A DNA stretch of 64,000 nucleotides, taken from contig NZ_JADDOL010000008.1 of NCBI RefSeq assembly GCF_016906305.1, positions 1 to 64,000 of the forward strand. Reading direction: 5' to 3'. A program made the position numbers and the translations under genes. Each line of letters begins with the position of its first letter. Position 1 is the first letter of the stretch. Below the pieces are notes generated by a model. It made no database searches. It saw nothing but the letters and a program-made list of their open reading frames with translations, and was not told where the DNA came from. Positions 50,225-59,149 of this stretch are shown in pieces. This DNA is from Alloalcanivorax marinus (lineage in GTDB: Bacteria > Pseudomonadota > Gammaproteobacteria > Pseudomonadales > Alcanivoracaceae).

Positions 50225-52135
50225 GTGCAGTTCCATCACCACGGCTATGTATCCAGCGATCCCCGCATCGAGGACGCCGCCGGCACCGGCATCAACCGAC
50301 CGGAGGACCTGCCCGAGCGAGTCGATGTGCTGATCGTCGGCAGCGGACCGGCGGGCATGATCGCCGCCGCCCAGCTGGCCAAATACCCCGACATCACCAC
50401 CCGCATCGTGGAACGCCGTCCGGGCCGCCTGAAACTGGGCCAGGCCGACGGCATCCAGGCACGCAGCGTGGAAACCTTCCAGGCCTTCGGCTTCGCCGAA
50501 CGCATTACCGCCGAGGCCTACCGCATTACGGAGATGGCGTTCTGGTCGCCGGACCCGGCCAACCCCGAGCACATCGCCCGCGCCTCGGTGGCGCTGGATG
50601 ATGGCACCGGCGAGATCAGCGAATTCCCACACCTGATCGTCAACCAGGCCCGGGTGCTGGATTACTTCGCGGAATGTGCTCGCAACGCCCCGGCACGCAT
50701 TGAGCCGGACTACGGTCTGGAATTCATCGGGCTGAGCATTGATCGGAGCGCCGAGTATCCGGTCACCGTGACCCTGCGCCAGGTGAGCGGCGAACGGGAA
50801 GGTGAGACGCGCACCGTGCACGCCAAATACGTGATCGGCTGCGACGGCGCCCACAGCAAAGTGCGCGAAGCCATTGGCCGCCAGCACCTGGGCAAGGTGG
50901 CCAACCACGCCTGGGGCGTGATGGACGTGCTCGCCACCACCGATTTCCCGGACATTCGCACCAAGTGCGCGATCCAGTCCTCCAGCGGCGGCAGCATCCT
51001 GCATATTCCCCGCGAAGGCGGCCACCTGTTCCGCATGTACGTGGACCTGGGCGAGGTGTCCGCCGACGACAACCGCCAAGTGCGTCAGACCACCCTGGAG
51101 ACCACCGTGGCCAAGGCCAATCGCATCCTCCATCCCTATACCCTGGAGGTGAAGGACTGCGCCTGGTATACGGTTTACGAGGTGGGCCACCGGGTCACCG
51201 ACAAGTTCGACGACGTGGACCCGGGGGACGAGGGCCGGGTCGCGCCGCGCGTGTTCATCGCCGGCGACGCCTGCCACACCCACAGCGCCAAGGCCGGCCA
51301 GGGCATGAACGTGTCCATGCAGGACGGCTGGAACATCGCCTGGAAACTGGGCCAGGTACTGTCCGGCCAGGCGCCGCCGGAACTGCTGGCCACCTATTCC
51401 GAGGAGCGCCAGGAAGTGGCGCAGAACCTGATCGACTTCGACCGCGAATGGTCGAGCCTGATGGCCAGGCCCACCGAGGAATTCGAGGACCCCAGGGAAC
51501 TGGCGGACTTTTATGTGAAAACCGCGGAATTCCCCGCCGGCTTCATGACCGAGTACCGCCCTTCAATGATCACCGGCGACACCCGTCACCAGGCTCTCGC
51601 CACGGGTTTTCCAGTGGGCAAACGCTTCAAGTCGGCGCCGGTGATGCGAGTGTGCGACGGCAATGATGTGCACCTGGGCCACCACGCCACCGCCGACGGT
51701 CGCTGGCGCCTCTACGCCTTCGCCGACGCCGGGGCCGAGCGACTGAACCGCTGGGCCGAATGGATGCTCGACGATGCCGCCTCGCCGGTGGTGCGCTTCA
51801 CCCCGGACGGCGCCGACCTGGACAGCCTGTTCGACATCAAGGTGATCTATCAGCAAACCCACGGCGATGTGGAGTTCGGCCCGTCCATCCCACCGCTTTT
51901 CCAACCCCGCGTGGGCCCTTTCCAGCTCATCGACTACGAAAAGGTCTACGCCATCGATCCGCGACAGGACATCTTCGAGGCACGCGGCATCGACCGAGGC
52001 GGGGCCGTGATCGTGGTACGGCCGGACCAGTACGTTTCCCTGGTACTGCCGCTCGGGGCGGTGGACGAGCTGGCGACGTTCTTCGAGGCCAATACACGTG
52101 AGCCCGCTCAGCCGCGGCGGTGTCGGCGGCGATAA
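50225..52135 (+). CDS. MobA-like FAD aromatic monooxygenase (candidate hydroxyphenylacetate hydroxylase)
   Basis: A class A flavoprotein of 636 residues. It has the FAD fingerprint VDVLIVGSGPAGMIAAAQLA near residue 33, the second motif YVIGCDGAHSKVREAIG, and RVFIAGDACHTHSAKAGQGM with the GD site, followed by a C-terminal thioredoxin-like domain ending VVRPDQYVSLVLPLG. Start, length and motifs closely resemble MobA, 3-hydroxybenzoate 4-hydroxylase. It begins at GTG 50225 (GGGAG upstream). It lies by hpaA and the homoprotocatechuate operon, where HpaBC is absent. By analogy it may hydroxylate 3-hydroxyphenylacetate at C4 (or 4-HPA at C3). Confidence 0.87.
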   Translation: MQFHHHGYVSSDPRIEDAAGTGINRPEDLPERVDVLIVGSGPAGMIAAAQLAKYPDITTRIVERRPGRLKLGQADGIQARSVETFQAFGFAERITAEAYRITEMAFWSPDPANPEHIARASVALDDGTGEISEFPHLIVNQARVLDYFAECARNAPARIEPDYGLEFIGLSIDRSAEYPVTVTLRQVSGEREGETRTVHAKYVIGCDGAHSKVREAIGRQHLGKVANHAWGVMDVLATTDFPDIRTKCAIQSSSGGSILHIPREGGHLFRMYVDLGEVSADDNRQVRQTTLETTVAKANRILHPYTLEVKDCAWYTVYEVGHRVTDKFDDVDPGDEGRVAPRVFIAGDACHTHSAKAGQGMNVSMQDGWNIAWKLGQVLSGQAPPELLATYSEERQEVAQNLIDFDREWSSLMARPTEEFEDPRELADFYVKTAEFPAGFMTEYRPSMITGDTRHQALATGFPVGKRFKSAPVMRVCDGNDVHLGHHATADGRWRLYAFADAGAERLNRWAEWMLDDAASPVVRFTPDGADLDSLFDIKVIYQQTHGDVEFGPSIPPLFQPRVGPFQLIDYEKVYAIDPRQDIFEARGIDRGGAVIVVRPDQYVSLVLPLGAVDELATFFEANTREPAQPRRCRRR

Positions 52136-53007
52136 CGTCCCGGCGTGGTGCCGGTCTCGCGGGTAAAGAAGCGTGAGAAGTAAGCCGGATCGTTGAATCC
52201 GAGCCGGTAGCCGATCTCATTAATGGAGGCGGCGGTGAAGATCAGCAGCCGTCGCGCCTCCTGGACCTGACGGTCGAACACCAGCCGCTTGCTGGGTTTG
52301 CCGGCGGTGCGCCGACAGATCTCGTTGAGCCGGTTTTCGGTCACATCCAGCGCCTCGGCGTACTGAAGCAGGGTCCAATGCTGGGCGTGATGCGCCTCGA
52401 TCAGCATCTGGAAACGCTGAAACACGGCCAGGTCCTCGTGGCGGGCCGGTTGCGACGGCAGCGCGCTGCTGGATAACCGGAACAGGCGGATAAAGATCAG
52501 TCGCGCCAGGCTGCGCACCGCCACCTCGCGGCCGGCGCCGTCACTGGCGGCCTCGTCGCCGAGCGCGTCGAACAGGCGCTCCAGACGATCCAGCTCGGGG
52601 TGCCGGTGCGGTTCCAATTGCGCGCGGGCCACGCACAGCGGCCGTACCTCGGCGGGGTCGGCCAGGTCACCACTCTCCTCCAGCAGGCTCCACACCAACT
52701 GCTGGCGCACGGTGAGTACATGCCCGTCGGCGTCCGCCTGGGTCACGAAAGCGTGGGTCACGGTGGGCGGCGTCAGGAAAAACAGGGGCCCGTGCTGGTG
52801 ATGCTGGCGCTCGTCCAGATAAACGCGCACCAGGCCGCTTTTGACGAAGTGCACCTGAAAGAAGCGGTCGTGACGGTGGGCCGGCATATTGCGGCCGAAG
52901 AAATCCGCCATCGGTCCCAGGGCGTCGTAGTGCACCTCCGCATCCGCGTAGCGCTGGTCGTAGACCTGACCGATGTTGATGTTGGGAATCGGTTCGTTGT
53001 TGTTCAT
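52108..53007 (-). CDS. hpaA: AraC-family activator HpaA
   Basis: The 4-hydroxyphenylacetate catabolism activator, 299 residues. The cupin sensor part has HYDALGPMADFFGRNMPAHR, HDRFFQVHF and LTPPTVTHAFVT. The C-terminal HTH part has YAEALDVTENRLNEICRR and INEIGYRLGFNDPAYFSRFF. These match E. coli HpaA closely. ATG 53007 follows GGAGGG. Its 3' end overlaps the convergent monooxygenase gene by 28 bp. It is divergent from hpaG1 and next to the candidate HpaR operator. In E. coli it activates the hydroxylase genes, so here it may activate the monooxygenase. Confidence 0.92.
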   Translation of the reverse strand: MNNNEPIPNINIGQVYDQRYADAEVHYDALGPMADFFGRNMPAHRHDRFFQVHFVKSGLVRVYLDERQHHQHGPLFFLTPPTVTHAFVTQADADGHVLTVRQQLVWSLLEESGDLADPAEVRPLCVARAQLEPHRHPELDRLERLFDALGDEAASDGAGREVAVRSLARLIFIRLFRLSSSALPSQPARHEDLAVFQRFQMLIEAHHAQHWTLLQYAEALDVTENRLNEICRRTAGKPSKRLVFDRQVQEARRLLIFTAASINEIGYRLGFNDPAYFSRFFTRETGTTPGRYRRRHRRG

Positions 53008-53048
53008 AGGGCCCTCCGGGACCCAGCATAACCGATCGCGTCGGCCGC

Positions 53049-53077
53049 TTGAATTCATTAACATCTTAATGTACAAA
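53049..53077 (+). promoter_or_regulatory. Candidate hpa operon promoter
   Basis: TTGAAT (53049-53054), 17-bp spacer, TACAAA (53072-53077). The palindromic operator 53056-53071 fills the spacer, which is the classic position for repression. Confidence 0.55.
53056..53071. promoter_or_regulatory. Candidate HpaR operator 2
   Basis: CATTAA-CATC-TTAATG has the same arms as 49981-49996. It lies between the divergent hpaA and hpaG1 starts, within the promoter spacer of the hpa operon, whose last gene encodes HpaR. Confidence 0.7.
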
Positions 53078-53105
53078 ATCCGGCAAAGAACAAACAGGAG
53101 TTCCC

Positions 53106-53885
53106 ATGCGCCACGCCCTCGTGGAAATCAACGGCGAACCGACCGCCGTCACCATGGACGGTGAGCGGTTGCGCCGGGTCGACGGCGAGACCCTCGCCGC
53201 GGCCCCGGCCCGCTGGCTGCCACCGGTATCCGGTGTCGTATTCGGCATCGCCCTCAATGACCGGGCCCTGCTGGAGTCCCACCTGGAAAGCTTCAAACAG
53301 CCCCCCTACGAAAAGCCGCCCACCAGGCCGGTGCTGTTCATCAAGACCCCGAATACCCGCAACGGCCATCTCGGATCGGTGGCGCGGCCCGCTGTCGAGC
53401 GTCTGCAGCCGGGCCCGTCGCTGGGCGTGGTGATCGGTAAAACCGCCAGCCGGGTGAACGAAGAGGATGCCCTGGCCCATGTGGCCGGCTACACCGTGGT
53501 CAACGAGTTCAGCCTGCCGGAGGACAGCTACTACCGCCCGGCGGTGAAGGCCAAATGCCGCGACGGCTTCTGCCCCATCGGCCCCTGGGTCACCGACGCC
53601 GCCGACGTCGGCGACCCGGCCGGCCTGGGCGTGCGCCTCACCGTCAATGGTGAGCTCAGACAGGAGGGCAACACTGGCAACTTCGTGCGCCCGGTGGCGC
53701 GACTGATCGCCGAGCTCAGCGAATTCATGACCCTGCACGAAGGCGACGTGCTGATCGCCGGCGTGCCGGCCGGCCGCGTGGACGTTCAGCCCGGCGACGA
53801 AGTGGCGGTGGAGATCGACAAGGTCGGCACCCTGGTGTCGTTGGTGACGGAAGAAGATACCACCCGGGAAGGAGACCGCTCATGA
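53106..53885 (+). CDS. hpaG1: HpaG1, N-terminal half of homoprotocatechuate isomerase/decarboxylase
   Basis: A 259-residue FAH-superfamily protein corresponding to the first half of E. coli HpaG. Typical segments are VVFGIALNDRALLESH, KPPTRPVLFIKTPNT, PAVKAKCRDGFCPIGPWV and LSEFMTLHEGDVLIAGVPAG. It lacks the ExE metal pair seen in HpaG2 (SLGVVIGK replaces ECELVAVIGK); the same is true of the E. coli N-terminal half. Expected to isomerise 2-hydroxyhepta-2,4-diene-1,7-dioate. AGGAG precedes the ATG. It is first in the operon and overlaps hpaG2 by 4 bp. Confidence 0.9.
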   Translation: MRHALVEINGEPTAVTMDGERLRRVDGETLAAAPARWLPPVSGVVFGIALNDRALLESHLESFKQPPYEKPPTRPVLFIKTPNTRNGHLGSVARPAVERLQPGPSLGVVIGKTASRVNEEDALAHVAGYTVVNEFSLPEDSYYRPAVKAKCRDGFCPIGPWVTDAADVGDPAGLGVRLTVNGELRQEGNTGNFVRPVARLIAELSEFMTLHEGDVLIAGVPAGRVDVQPGDEVAVEIDKVGTLVSLVTEEDTTREGDRS

Positions 53886-54661
53886 AACACGCTCGCATCC
53901 AGCACCGGGGCCAGGTGCTCGACGTCACCGTCAATGACGACGGCGATATCCTGATGGCCGACGGCACGCCGCTCGACGCCGGCGAGGTGACCTGGCTGCC
54001 GCCGGCCACCGGCACCATGTTCGCCCTGGGCCTCAACTACGCCGACCACGCCGCCGAGCTGAGCTTCAAATCGGCGCCCAAGGAACCGCTGGTGTTCGTC
54101 AAGGCGCCCAACGCCTACACCGGCCACGACGGTTACAGCTGGCGCCCGGACAACGTGGATTACATGCACTACGAGTGCGAGCTGGTGGCGGTAATCGGCA
54201 AGGCCGCGCGCAACGTCCGCCGCGCCGACGCCCTGGAGTACGTGGCCGGCTACACGCTCTGCAACGACTACGCCATCCGCGACTACCTGGAAAACTACTA
54301 CCGGCCCAACCTGCGCGTGAAAAACCGTGACAGCACCACCCCGGTGGGCCCCTGGATCATCGACAGGAGCCAGGTTCCAGAACCCAACAACCTGACCCTG
54401 CGCACCTACATCAACGGCGAGCTGAAACAGGAAGGCACCACCGCCGACATGATTTTCGACGTGCCCTTCCTGATCGAATACCTGTCCGGCTTCATGACCC
54501 TGCGGCCCGGCGACATGATCGCCACCGGCACGCCCAAGGGCATGGCGGACGTGCAACCCGGCGACGTGGTGGACGTGGAGATCGAGGGCATCGGTCGGCT
54601 GCGCAACACCATGCTCAGCGAAAGTGAATTCTTCAAGAACGCGAAGGAGCAGTCATCGTGA
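53882..54661 (+). CDS. hpaG2: HpaG2, 5-oxopent-3-ene-1,2,5-tricarboxylate decarboxylase
   Basis: A 259-residue FAH-superfamily protein, the separate counterpart of the C-terminal half of E. coli HpaG. It carries the metal ligands in YMHYECELVAVIGK (ExE) and AGYTLCNDYAIRDYLENYY, then RVKNRDSTTPVGPW and MTLRPGDMIATGTPKGMADV. It decarboxylates the product of the earlier steps. It overlaps hpaG1 (ATGA) and hpaE (GTGA), so translation is coupled on both sides. Confidence 0.93.
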   Translation: MKHARIQHRGQVLDVTVNDDGDILMADGTPLDAGEVTWLPPATGTMFALGLNYADHAAELSFKSAPKEPLVFVKAPNAYTGHDGYSWRPDNVDYMHYECELVAVIGKAARNVRRADALEYVAGYTLCNDYAIRDYLENYYRPNLRVKNRDSTTPVGPWIIDRSQVPEPNNLTLRTYINGELKQEGTTADMIFDVPFLIEYLSGFMTLRPGDMIATGTPKGMADVQPGDVVDVEIEGIGRLRNTMLSESEFFKNAKEQSS

Positions 54662-56118
54662 TCAAGCACTGGATTAACGGCCGGGAAGTGGAAAGCCCGG
54701 AAACGTTCGACAACATCAACCCGGCCACCGGCGAAGTGATCGGCCCGGTAGCCAGCGGCACCGAGAAGGAAGTGAACGAAGCGGTGGCCGCCGCCAAGGC
54801 CGCCTTCCCCGGCTGGGCCAACACCCCGGCCAAGGAACGGGCCCGTCTGATGCGCCGCCTCGGCGAGTTGATCGACGAGAACGTGCCGCGCCTGGCGGAG
54901 CTGGAGACCCTGGATACCGGCCTGCCTATCCATCAGACCAGGAACGTGCTGATCCCGCGCGCCTCGCACAACTTCAATTTCTTCGCCGAAGTCTGCACGC
55001 GCATGAACGGCCACACCTACCCGGTGGACGACCAGATGCTCAACTACACCCTGTACCAGCCGGTAGGGGTGTGCGCGCTGGTGTCACCGTGGAACGTGCC
55101 GTTCATGACCGCCACCTGGAAAACCGCCCCCTGCCTGGCGCTGGGCAATACCGCCGTGCTCAAGATGTCCGAGTTGTCGCCAATGACCGCCGCCGAGCTG
55201 GGCAAGCTGACCAAGGAGGCGGGCATTCCGGATGGCGTGTTCAACGTGATTCAGGGCTACGGGTCCACCGCCGGCGACGCCCTGGTGCGCCACCCAGACG
55301 TGCGCGCGGTGTCCTTCACCGGCGGCACCGCCACCGGTCGCAAGATCGTGCAGAACGGCGGCATGAAGAAGTACTCCATGGAACTGGGCGGCAAGTCGCC
55401 GGTGCTGGTGTTCGAGGACGCGGACCTGGATCGCGCCCTGGACGCCGCCCTGTTCACCATCTTCTCCCTGAACGGCGAGCGTTGCACCGCCGGCAGCCGC
55501 ATCTTCATTCAGGAAAGTGTCTATGACGAGTTCGTCAAGAAATTCGCCGAACGCGCCAAGAAGCTGAAGGTGGGTGACCCGGAGAACCCGGACACCCAGG
55601 TCGGTTCCATGATCACCCGGCAGCACTACGAGAAAGTCACCGGCTACATCCGCATCGGCATCGAGGAAGGCGCCAAACTGGTGGCCGGCGGCCTGGAACG
55701 CCCGGAGGGCCTGCCCGACCGGGTCGCCAACGGCCAGTTCATCCAGCCCACGGTGTTCGCCGACGTGGACAACAAAATGCGCATCTGCCAGGAGGAAATC
55801 TTCGGCCCGGTGGTGTGCCTGGGCAAGTTCACCGATGAGGCACACGCCCTGGAGCTGGCCAACGACGTGCAGTACGGCCTGGCCTCCTACGTCTGGACCG
55901 AGAACCTGGCCAAGGCCCACCGCATGGCGCGGGGCATCGAAGCGGGCATGGTGTTCATCAACAGCCAGAACGTACGCGACCTGCGCCAGCCGTTCGGCGG
56001 CATCAAGCAATCCGGCACCGGCCGCGAAGGCGGTGAATACAGCTTCGAGGTGTTCACCGAGGTGAAGAACGTCTGCGTCGCCATGGGCCACCATCACATT
56101 CCGCGCTGGGGCGTCTGA
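54658..56118 (+). CDS. hpaE: 5-carboxymethyl-2-hydroxymuconate semialdehyde dehydrogenase HpaE
   Basis: An NAD-dependent aldehyde dehydrogenase of 486 residues that oxidises the ring-cleavage semialdehyde. It starts at GTG 54658, overlapping hpaG2. Motifs are VSPWNVPFMTATWKTAP, FTGGTATGRKIVQN, MELGGKSPVLVFED with the catalytic Glu, and LNGERCTAGSRIFIQ with the catalytic Cys. The sequence IKHWINGREVESPETFDNIN is typical of HpaE. It is followed by hpaD after 28 bp. Confidence 0.95.
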   Translation: MIKHWINGREVESPETFDNINPATGEVIGPVASGTEKEVNEAVAAAKAAFPGWANTPAKERARLMRRLGELIDENVPRLAELETLDTGLPIHQTRNVLIPRASHNFNFFAEVCTRMNGHTYPVDDQMLNYTLYQPVGVCALVSPWNVPFMTATWKTAPCLALGNTAVLKMSELSPMTAAELGKLTKEAGIPDGVFNVIQGYGSTAGDALVRHPDVRAVSFTGGTATGRKIVQNGGMKKYSMELGGKSPVLVFEDADLDRALDAALFTIFSLNGERCTAGSRIFIQESVYDEFVKKFAERAKKLKVGDPENPDTQVGSMITRQHYEKVTGYIRIGIEEGAKLVAGGLERPEGLPDRVANGQFIQPTVFADVDNKMRICQEEIFGPVVCLGKFTDEAHALELANDVQYGLASYVWTENLAKAHRMARGIEAGMVFINSQNVRDLRQPFGGIKQSGTGREGGEYSFEVFTEVKNVCVAMGHHHIPRWGV

Positions 56119-56146
56119 CCCCGGCGCGGCGATAAGGAGAAAAACA

Positions 56147-57010
56147 ATGGGAGAGGTCGTTCTCGCCGCCAAAGTCTGCCATGTGCCGTCCATGTACCTG
56201 TCCGAATTGCCGGGCCCCCATCAGGGGTGCCGGCAGGCGGCCATCGACGGCCACAAGGAAATCGGCCGCCGCGCCCGCGAGCTGGGCGCCGACACCGCCC
56301 TGGTGTTCGACGTGCACTGGCTGGTCAACAGCGGCTACCACATCAACTGCGGTGAACGGTTCGAGGGCATCTACACCAGCAACGAGCTGCCCCACTTCAT
56401 CAAGGACATGCACTACCAGTACGACGGCGCCCCGGATCTGGGCGAACTCATCGCCGAGCAGGCCAACGCCGCCGACGTGCGCACCCGGGCCCACAATATT
56501 CCCAGCCTGCATCTGGAGTACGGCACCCTGGTGCCGATGCGCTACATGCACATGGACGTGCCTCGGGAGCAGCATTTGAAGGTGGTGTCGGTGGCGTCCT
56601 GGTGCGCCTGGCACCGGCTGGAGGACAGCTTTGCCTTCGGCGCCGCCGTGCGTCGCGCCATCGAGGCGAGCGACCGCAAGGTCATGGTGCTGGCCTCCGG
56701 CTCCCTGTCGCACCGTTTCTCCGACGACCGGCTGGCCGACCAGAACCTGCACAAGTGGAGCCGGGAGTTCGACCGGCAGATGGATCTGCGCGTGGTGGAA
56801 CTGTGGAAGCAGGGCCGCTTCAGGGAATTCTGCGCCATGCTGCCGGACTACGCCGAGCACTGCTATGGCGAGGGCGGCATGCACGACACCGCCATGCTGC
56901 TGGGGCTGCTTGGCGGCGAGGATTACGACCGGCCGGTGGAAGTGCTCACCGATCTGTACGCCAGTTCCGGCACCGGGCAGATCAACGCCGTCTTTCCCCT
57001 GCCCTGGTGA
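56147..57010 (+). CDS. hpaD: 3,4-dihydroxyphenylacetate 2,3-dioxygenase HpaD
   Basis: A class III (LigB-type) extradiol dioxygenase of 287 residues that opens homoprotocatechuate. It closely resembles E. coli HpaD. Likely Fe ligands are His12 (KVCHVPSMYL) and His57 (VFDVHWLVN). YTSNELPHFIKDMHYQYDG, IPSLHLEYGTLVPMRYMH, VLASGSLSHRF and SSGTGQINAVFPLP are conserved. AAGGAG precedes the ATG. A REP hairpin separates it from hpaF. Confidence 0.96.
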   Translation: MGEVVLAAKVCHVPSMYLSELPGPHQGCRQAAIDGHKEIGRRARELGADTALVFDVHWLVNSGYHINCGERFEGIYTSNELPHFIKDMHYQYDGAPDLGELIAEQANAADVRTRAHNIPSLHLEYGTLVPMRYMHMDVPREQHLKVVSVASWCAWHRLEDSFAFGAAVRRAIEASDRKVMVLASGSLSHRFSDDRLADQNLHKWSREFDRQMDLRVVELWKQGRFREFCAMLPDYAEHCYGEGGMHDTAMLLGLLGGEDYDRPVEVLTDLYASSGTGQINAVFPLPW

Positions 57011-57024
57011 ACCCTTCGCGGCCC

Positions 57025-57087
57025 ATCGCGGCTAAAGCCGCTCCTACGAGGCTCTGTATATCGCTGTAGGAGCGGCTTAGCCGCGAT
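57025..57087. repeat. REP hairpin inside the hpa operon
   Basis: Arms 57025-57047 and 57066-57087 (GTAGGAGCGGCTTAGCCGC core) form a long stem between hpaD and hpaF. It may protect the upstream mRNA or reduce downstream expression. Confidence 0.8.
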
Positions 57088-57108
57088 CAACATTCAAGGA
57101 GAACTCTC

Positions 57109-57498
57109 ATGCCCCACTTTATCGCCGAATACAGCGGCAACCTGGAAGGCGACGCGGACTTTCCCGCCCTGTTCGAAACCGTGCATAACGTGCTCGGCGA
57201 CTCCGGCGTGTTCCCGCTGGGCGGCATCCGCAGCCGTGCCATCCGTCACGACACCTACCGCATCGCCGACGGCGAGCACGACTACGCCTTCGTGCACATG
57301 AGCCTGAAGGTGGGCAGCGGGCGCGACCTGGCCACCCGCAAAAAAGTCGCGGAAACCCTGTTCGAGGCGATCAAGGCGCACTTCGCGCCGCTCCAGGAAA
57401 AACGCCTGCTGGCGGTGTCCTTCGAGATGACCGAACTGGACCCGGACCTGAACTTCAAACACAACAACATCCATGCCTTTCTCAAGGGGGAGCGCTGA
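57109..57498 (+). CDS. hpaF: 5-carboxymethyl-2-hydroxymuconate isomerase HpaF
   Basis: A 129-residue tautomerase-superfamily enzyme. Proline follows the initiator Met ([14 protein letters not shown]), giving the catalytic N-terminal Pro after Met removal. [18 protein letters not shown] and [20 protein letters not shown] match HpaF. It isomerises the HpaE product. AAGGAG lies upstream, and its stop overlaps the hpaH start by one base. Confidence 0.94.
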   Translation: MPHFIAEYSGNLEGDADFPALFETVHNVLGDSGVFPLGGIRSRAIRHDTYRIADGEHDYAFVHMSLKVGSGRDLATRKKVAETLFEAIKAHFAPLQEKRLLAVSFEMTELDPDLNFKHNNIHAFLKGER

Positions 57499-58301
57499 TG
57501 CTCGACGACGCTTTCATCCGCCAGGCCGTGCAACGGCTCGACGACGCCGAACGGCAACGCACCCAGATCCGCCAGTTTTCCCTGGAACAGCCGGACATTA
57601 CCATCGAGGACGCCTACGCCATCCAGCGTGCCTGGGTGGACAGAAAAATCGCCGACGGGCGCAAGCTGATCGGCCACAAGATCGGCCTGACGTCACGGGC
57701 CATGCAGGTGTCGTCCAACATCGACGAGCCGGACTACGGCGCGCTGCTCGACGACATGCTGTTCGACGAAGGCACCGACATTCCCATTGATCGCTTTATC
57801 GTGCCGCGTCTGGAGGTGGAGCTGGCGTTTATCCTCGGCAAGCCGCTGAAGGGCCCCAACTGCACCGTTTTCGATGTCTACGACGCCACCGAGTATGTGA
57901 TTCCCGCCCTGGAGATCATCGACGCGCGTATCCAGCAGGTGGACCAGGACACCGGCGTCACCCGCAAGGTGTTCGACACCATCTCCGACAACGCCGCCAA
58001 CGCCGGCGTGGTCCTGGGTGGCCGGCCGATCCGGGCCATGGATCTGGACCTGCGCCGGGTGTCGGCGATTCTCTATCGCAACGGGGTGATCGAGGAATCC
58101 GGCGTCGCCGCCGCGGTGCTCAACCACCCGGCCAAGGGCGTGGCCTGGCTGGCCAACCGCCTGGCCCCCTATGACGTGGGCCTGGAGGCCGGCCAGTTGA
58201 TCCTGGGCGGCTCCTTCACCCGGCCGGTGGCGGTGCGCCCCGGCGACACCTTCCACGTGGACTACGACGACCTGGGCGCCATCGCCTGCCGGTTCGTTTA
58301 A
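57498..58301 (+). CDS. hpaH: 2-oxo-hept-4-ene-1,7-dioate hydratase HpaH
   Basis: A 267-residue hydratase related to MhpD/Xyl[36 protein letters not shown] (ExE metal site near residue 107) and [18 protein letters not shown] are diagnostic. It adds water to the linear oxo-diacid to give 4-hydroxy-2-oxoheptanedioate, the HpaI substrate. It is overlapped by hpaF (one base) and followed by hpaI after 10 bp. Confidence 0.95.
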   Translation: MLDDAFIRQAVQRLDDAERQRTQIRQFSLEQPDITIEDAYAIQRAWVDRKIADGRKLIGHKIGLTSRAMQVSSNIDEPDYGALLDDMLFDEGTDIPIDRFIVPRLEVELAFILGKPLKGPNCTVFDVYDATEYVIPALEIIDARIQQVDQDTGVTRKVFDTISDNAANAGVVLGGRPIRAMDLDLRRVSAILYRNGVIEESGVAAAVLNHPAKGVAWLANRLAPYDVGLEAGQLILGGSFTRPVAVRPGDTFHVDYDDLGAIACRFV

Positions 58302-58311
58302 GGATTAACGG

Positions 58312-59118
58312 ATGGACATGCCCGTCAACACCTTCAAACAGGCCCTCGCCGAGGGCCGCCCACAAATCGGCCTGTGGCTGGGACTGTGCGACGCCTACTG
58401 CGCCGAGCTGGCCGCCAACGCCGGCTTCGACTGGCTGCTGATGGACGGCGAACACGCCCCCAACGATCTGCGCTCTCTGCTGGCTCAGCTGCAGGCGGTG
58501 GCGCCCTACCCGGCCCGGCCGGTGCTGCGCCCGCCGGTGGGCGACACCGCCCTGATCAAGCAGTACCTGGACATCGGCGCCCAGACCCTGCTGGTGCCGA
58601 TGGTGGACAGCGCCAACCAGGCCCGCCAGCTGGTGCGCGCCCTGCGCTACCCGCCGGACGGCGTGCGCGGCGTGGGCAGTGCCCTGGCCCGCGCCTCGCG
58701 TTGGAACAGCGTGCCCGACTACCTGGACCGGGCCGATGAGCAGATGTGCCTGCTGGTGCAGATCGAAAGTGCCGAGGCCCTGAACAACCTGGACGAGATC
58801 GCCGCCGTGGAAGGGGTGGACGGCGTCTTCATCGGACCGGCGGACCTGAGCGCCTCCCTGGGCCACCGGGGCAACCCGGCACACCCGGACGTGCAGGCGG
58901 CCATCGAGAACGCCATCGCGCGTATCCGCCGGGCCGGCAAGGCCGCCGGGATTCTCAGCGCCAACCGGGACCTGGCAAGGCGCTATCTGGAATTGGGCTG
59001 CCTGTTCGTGGCCGTGGGTGTGGACACCAGCCTGCTGATGGGCGCGCTCAAGGGCCTCGCCGCCGAGTTCAAGGGCGACGACGCCCCGGCGGCCTCCGCC
59101 GGCCCGTCCGTTTACTGA
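58312..59118 (+). CDS. hpaI: 4-hydroxy-2-oxoheptanedioate aldolase HpaI
   Basis: A class II (metal-dependent) aldolase of 268 residues that splits the seven-carbon acid into pyruvate and succinic semialdehyde. The catalytic His lies in [15 protein letters not shown] near residue 47, with metal ligands in [15 protein letters not shown] and [21 protein letters not shown] precedes the ATG (a second ATG two codons later is possible). The succinic semialdehyde dehydrogenase gene follows after 31 bp. Confidence 0.95.
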   Translation: MDMPVNTFKQALAEGRPQIGLWLGLCDAYCAELAANAGFDWLLMDGEHAPNDLRSLLAQLQAVAPYPARPVLRPPVGDTALIKQYLDIGAQTLLVPMVDSANQARQLVRALRYPPDGVRGVGSALARASRWNSVPDYLDRADEQMCLLVQIESAEALNNLDEIAAVEGVDGVFIGPADLSASLGHRGNPAHPDVQAAIENAIARIRRAGKAAGILSANRDLARRYLELGCLFVAVGVDTSLLMGALKGLAAEFKGDDAPAASAGPSVY

Positions 59119-59149
59119 GCCGCGCCCTGATCGGAACCAAGGAACCTTC

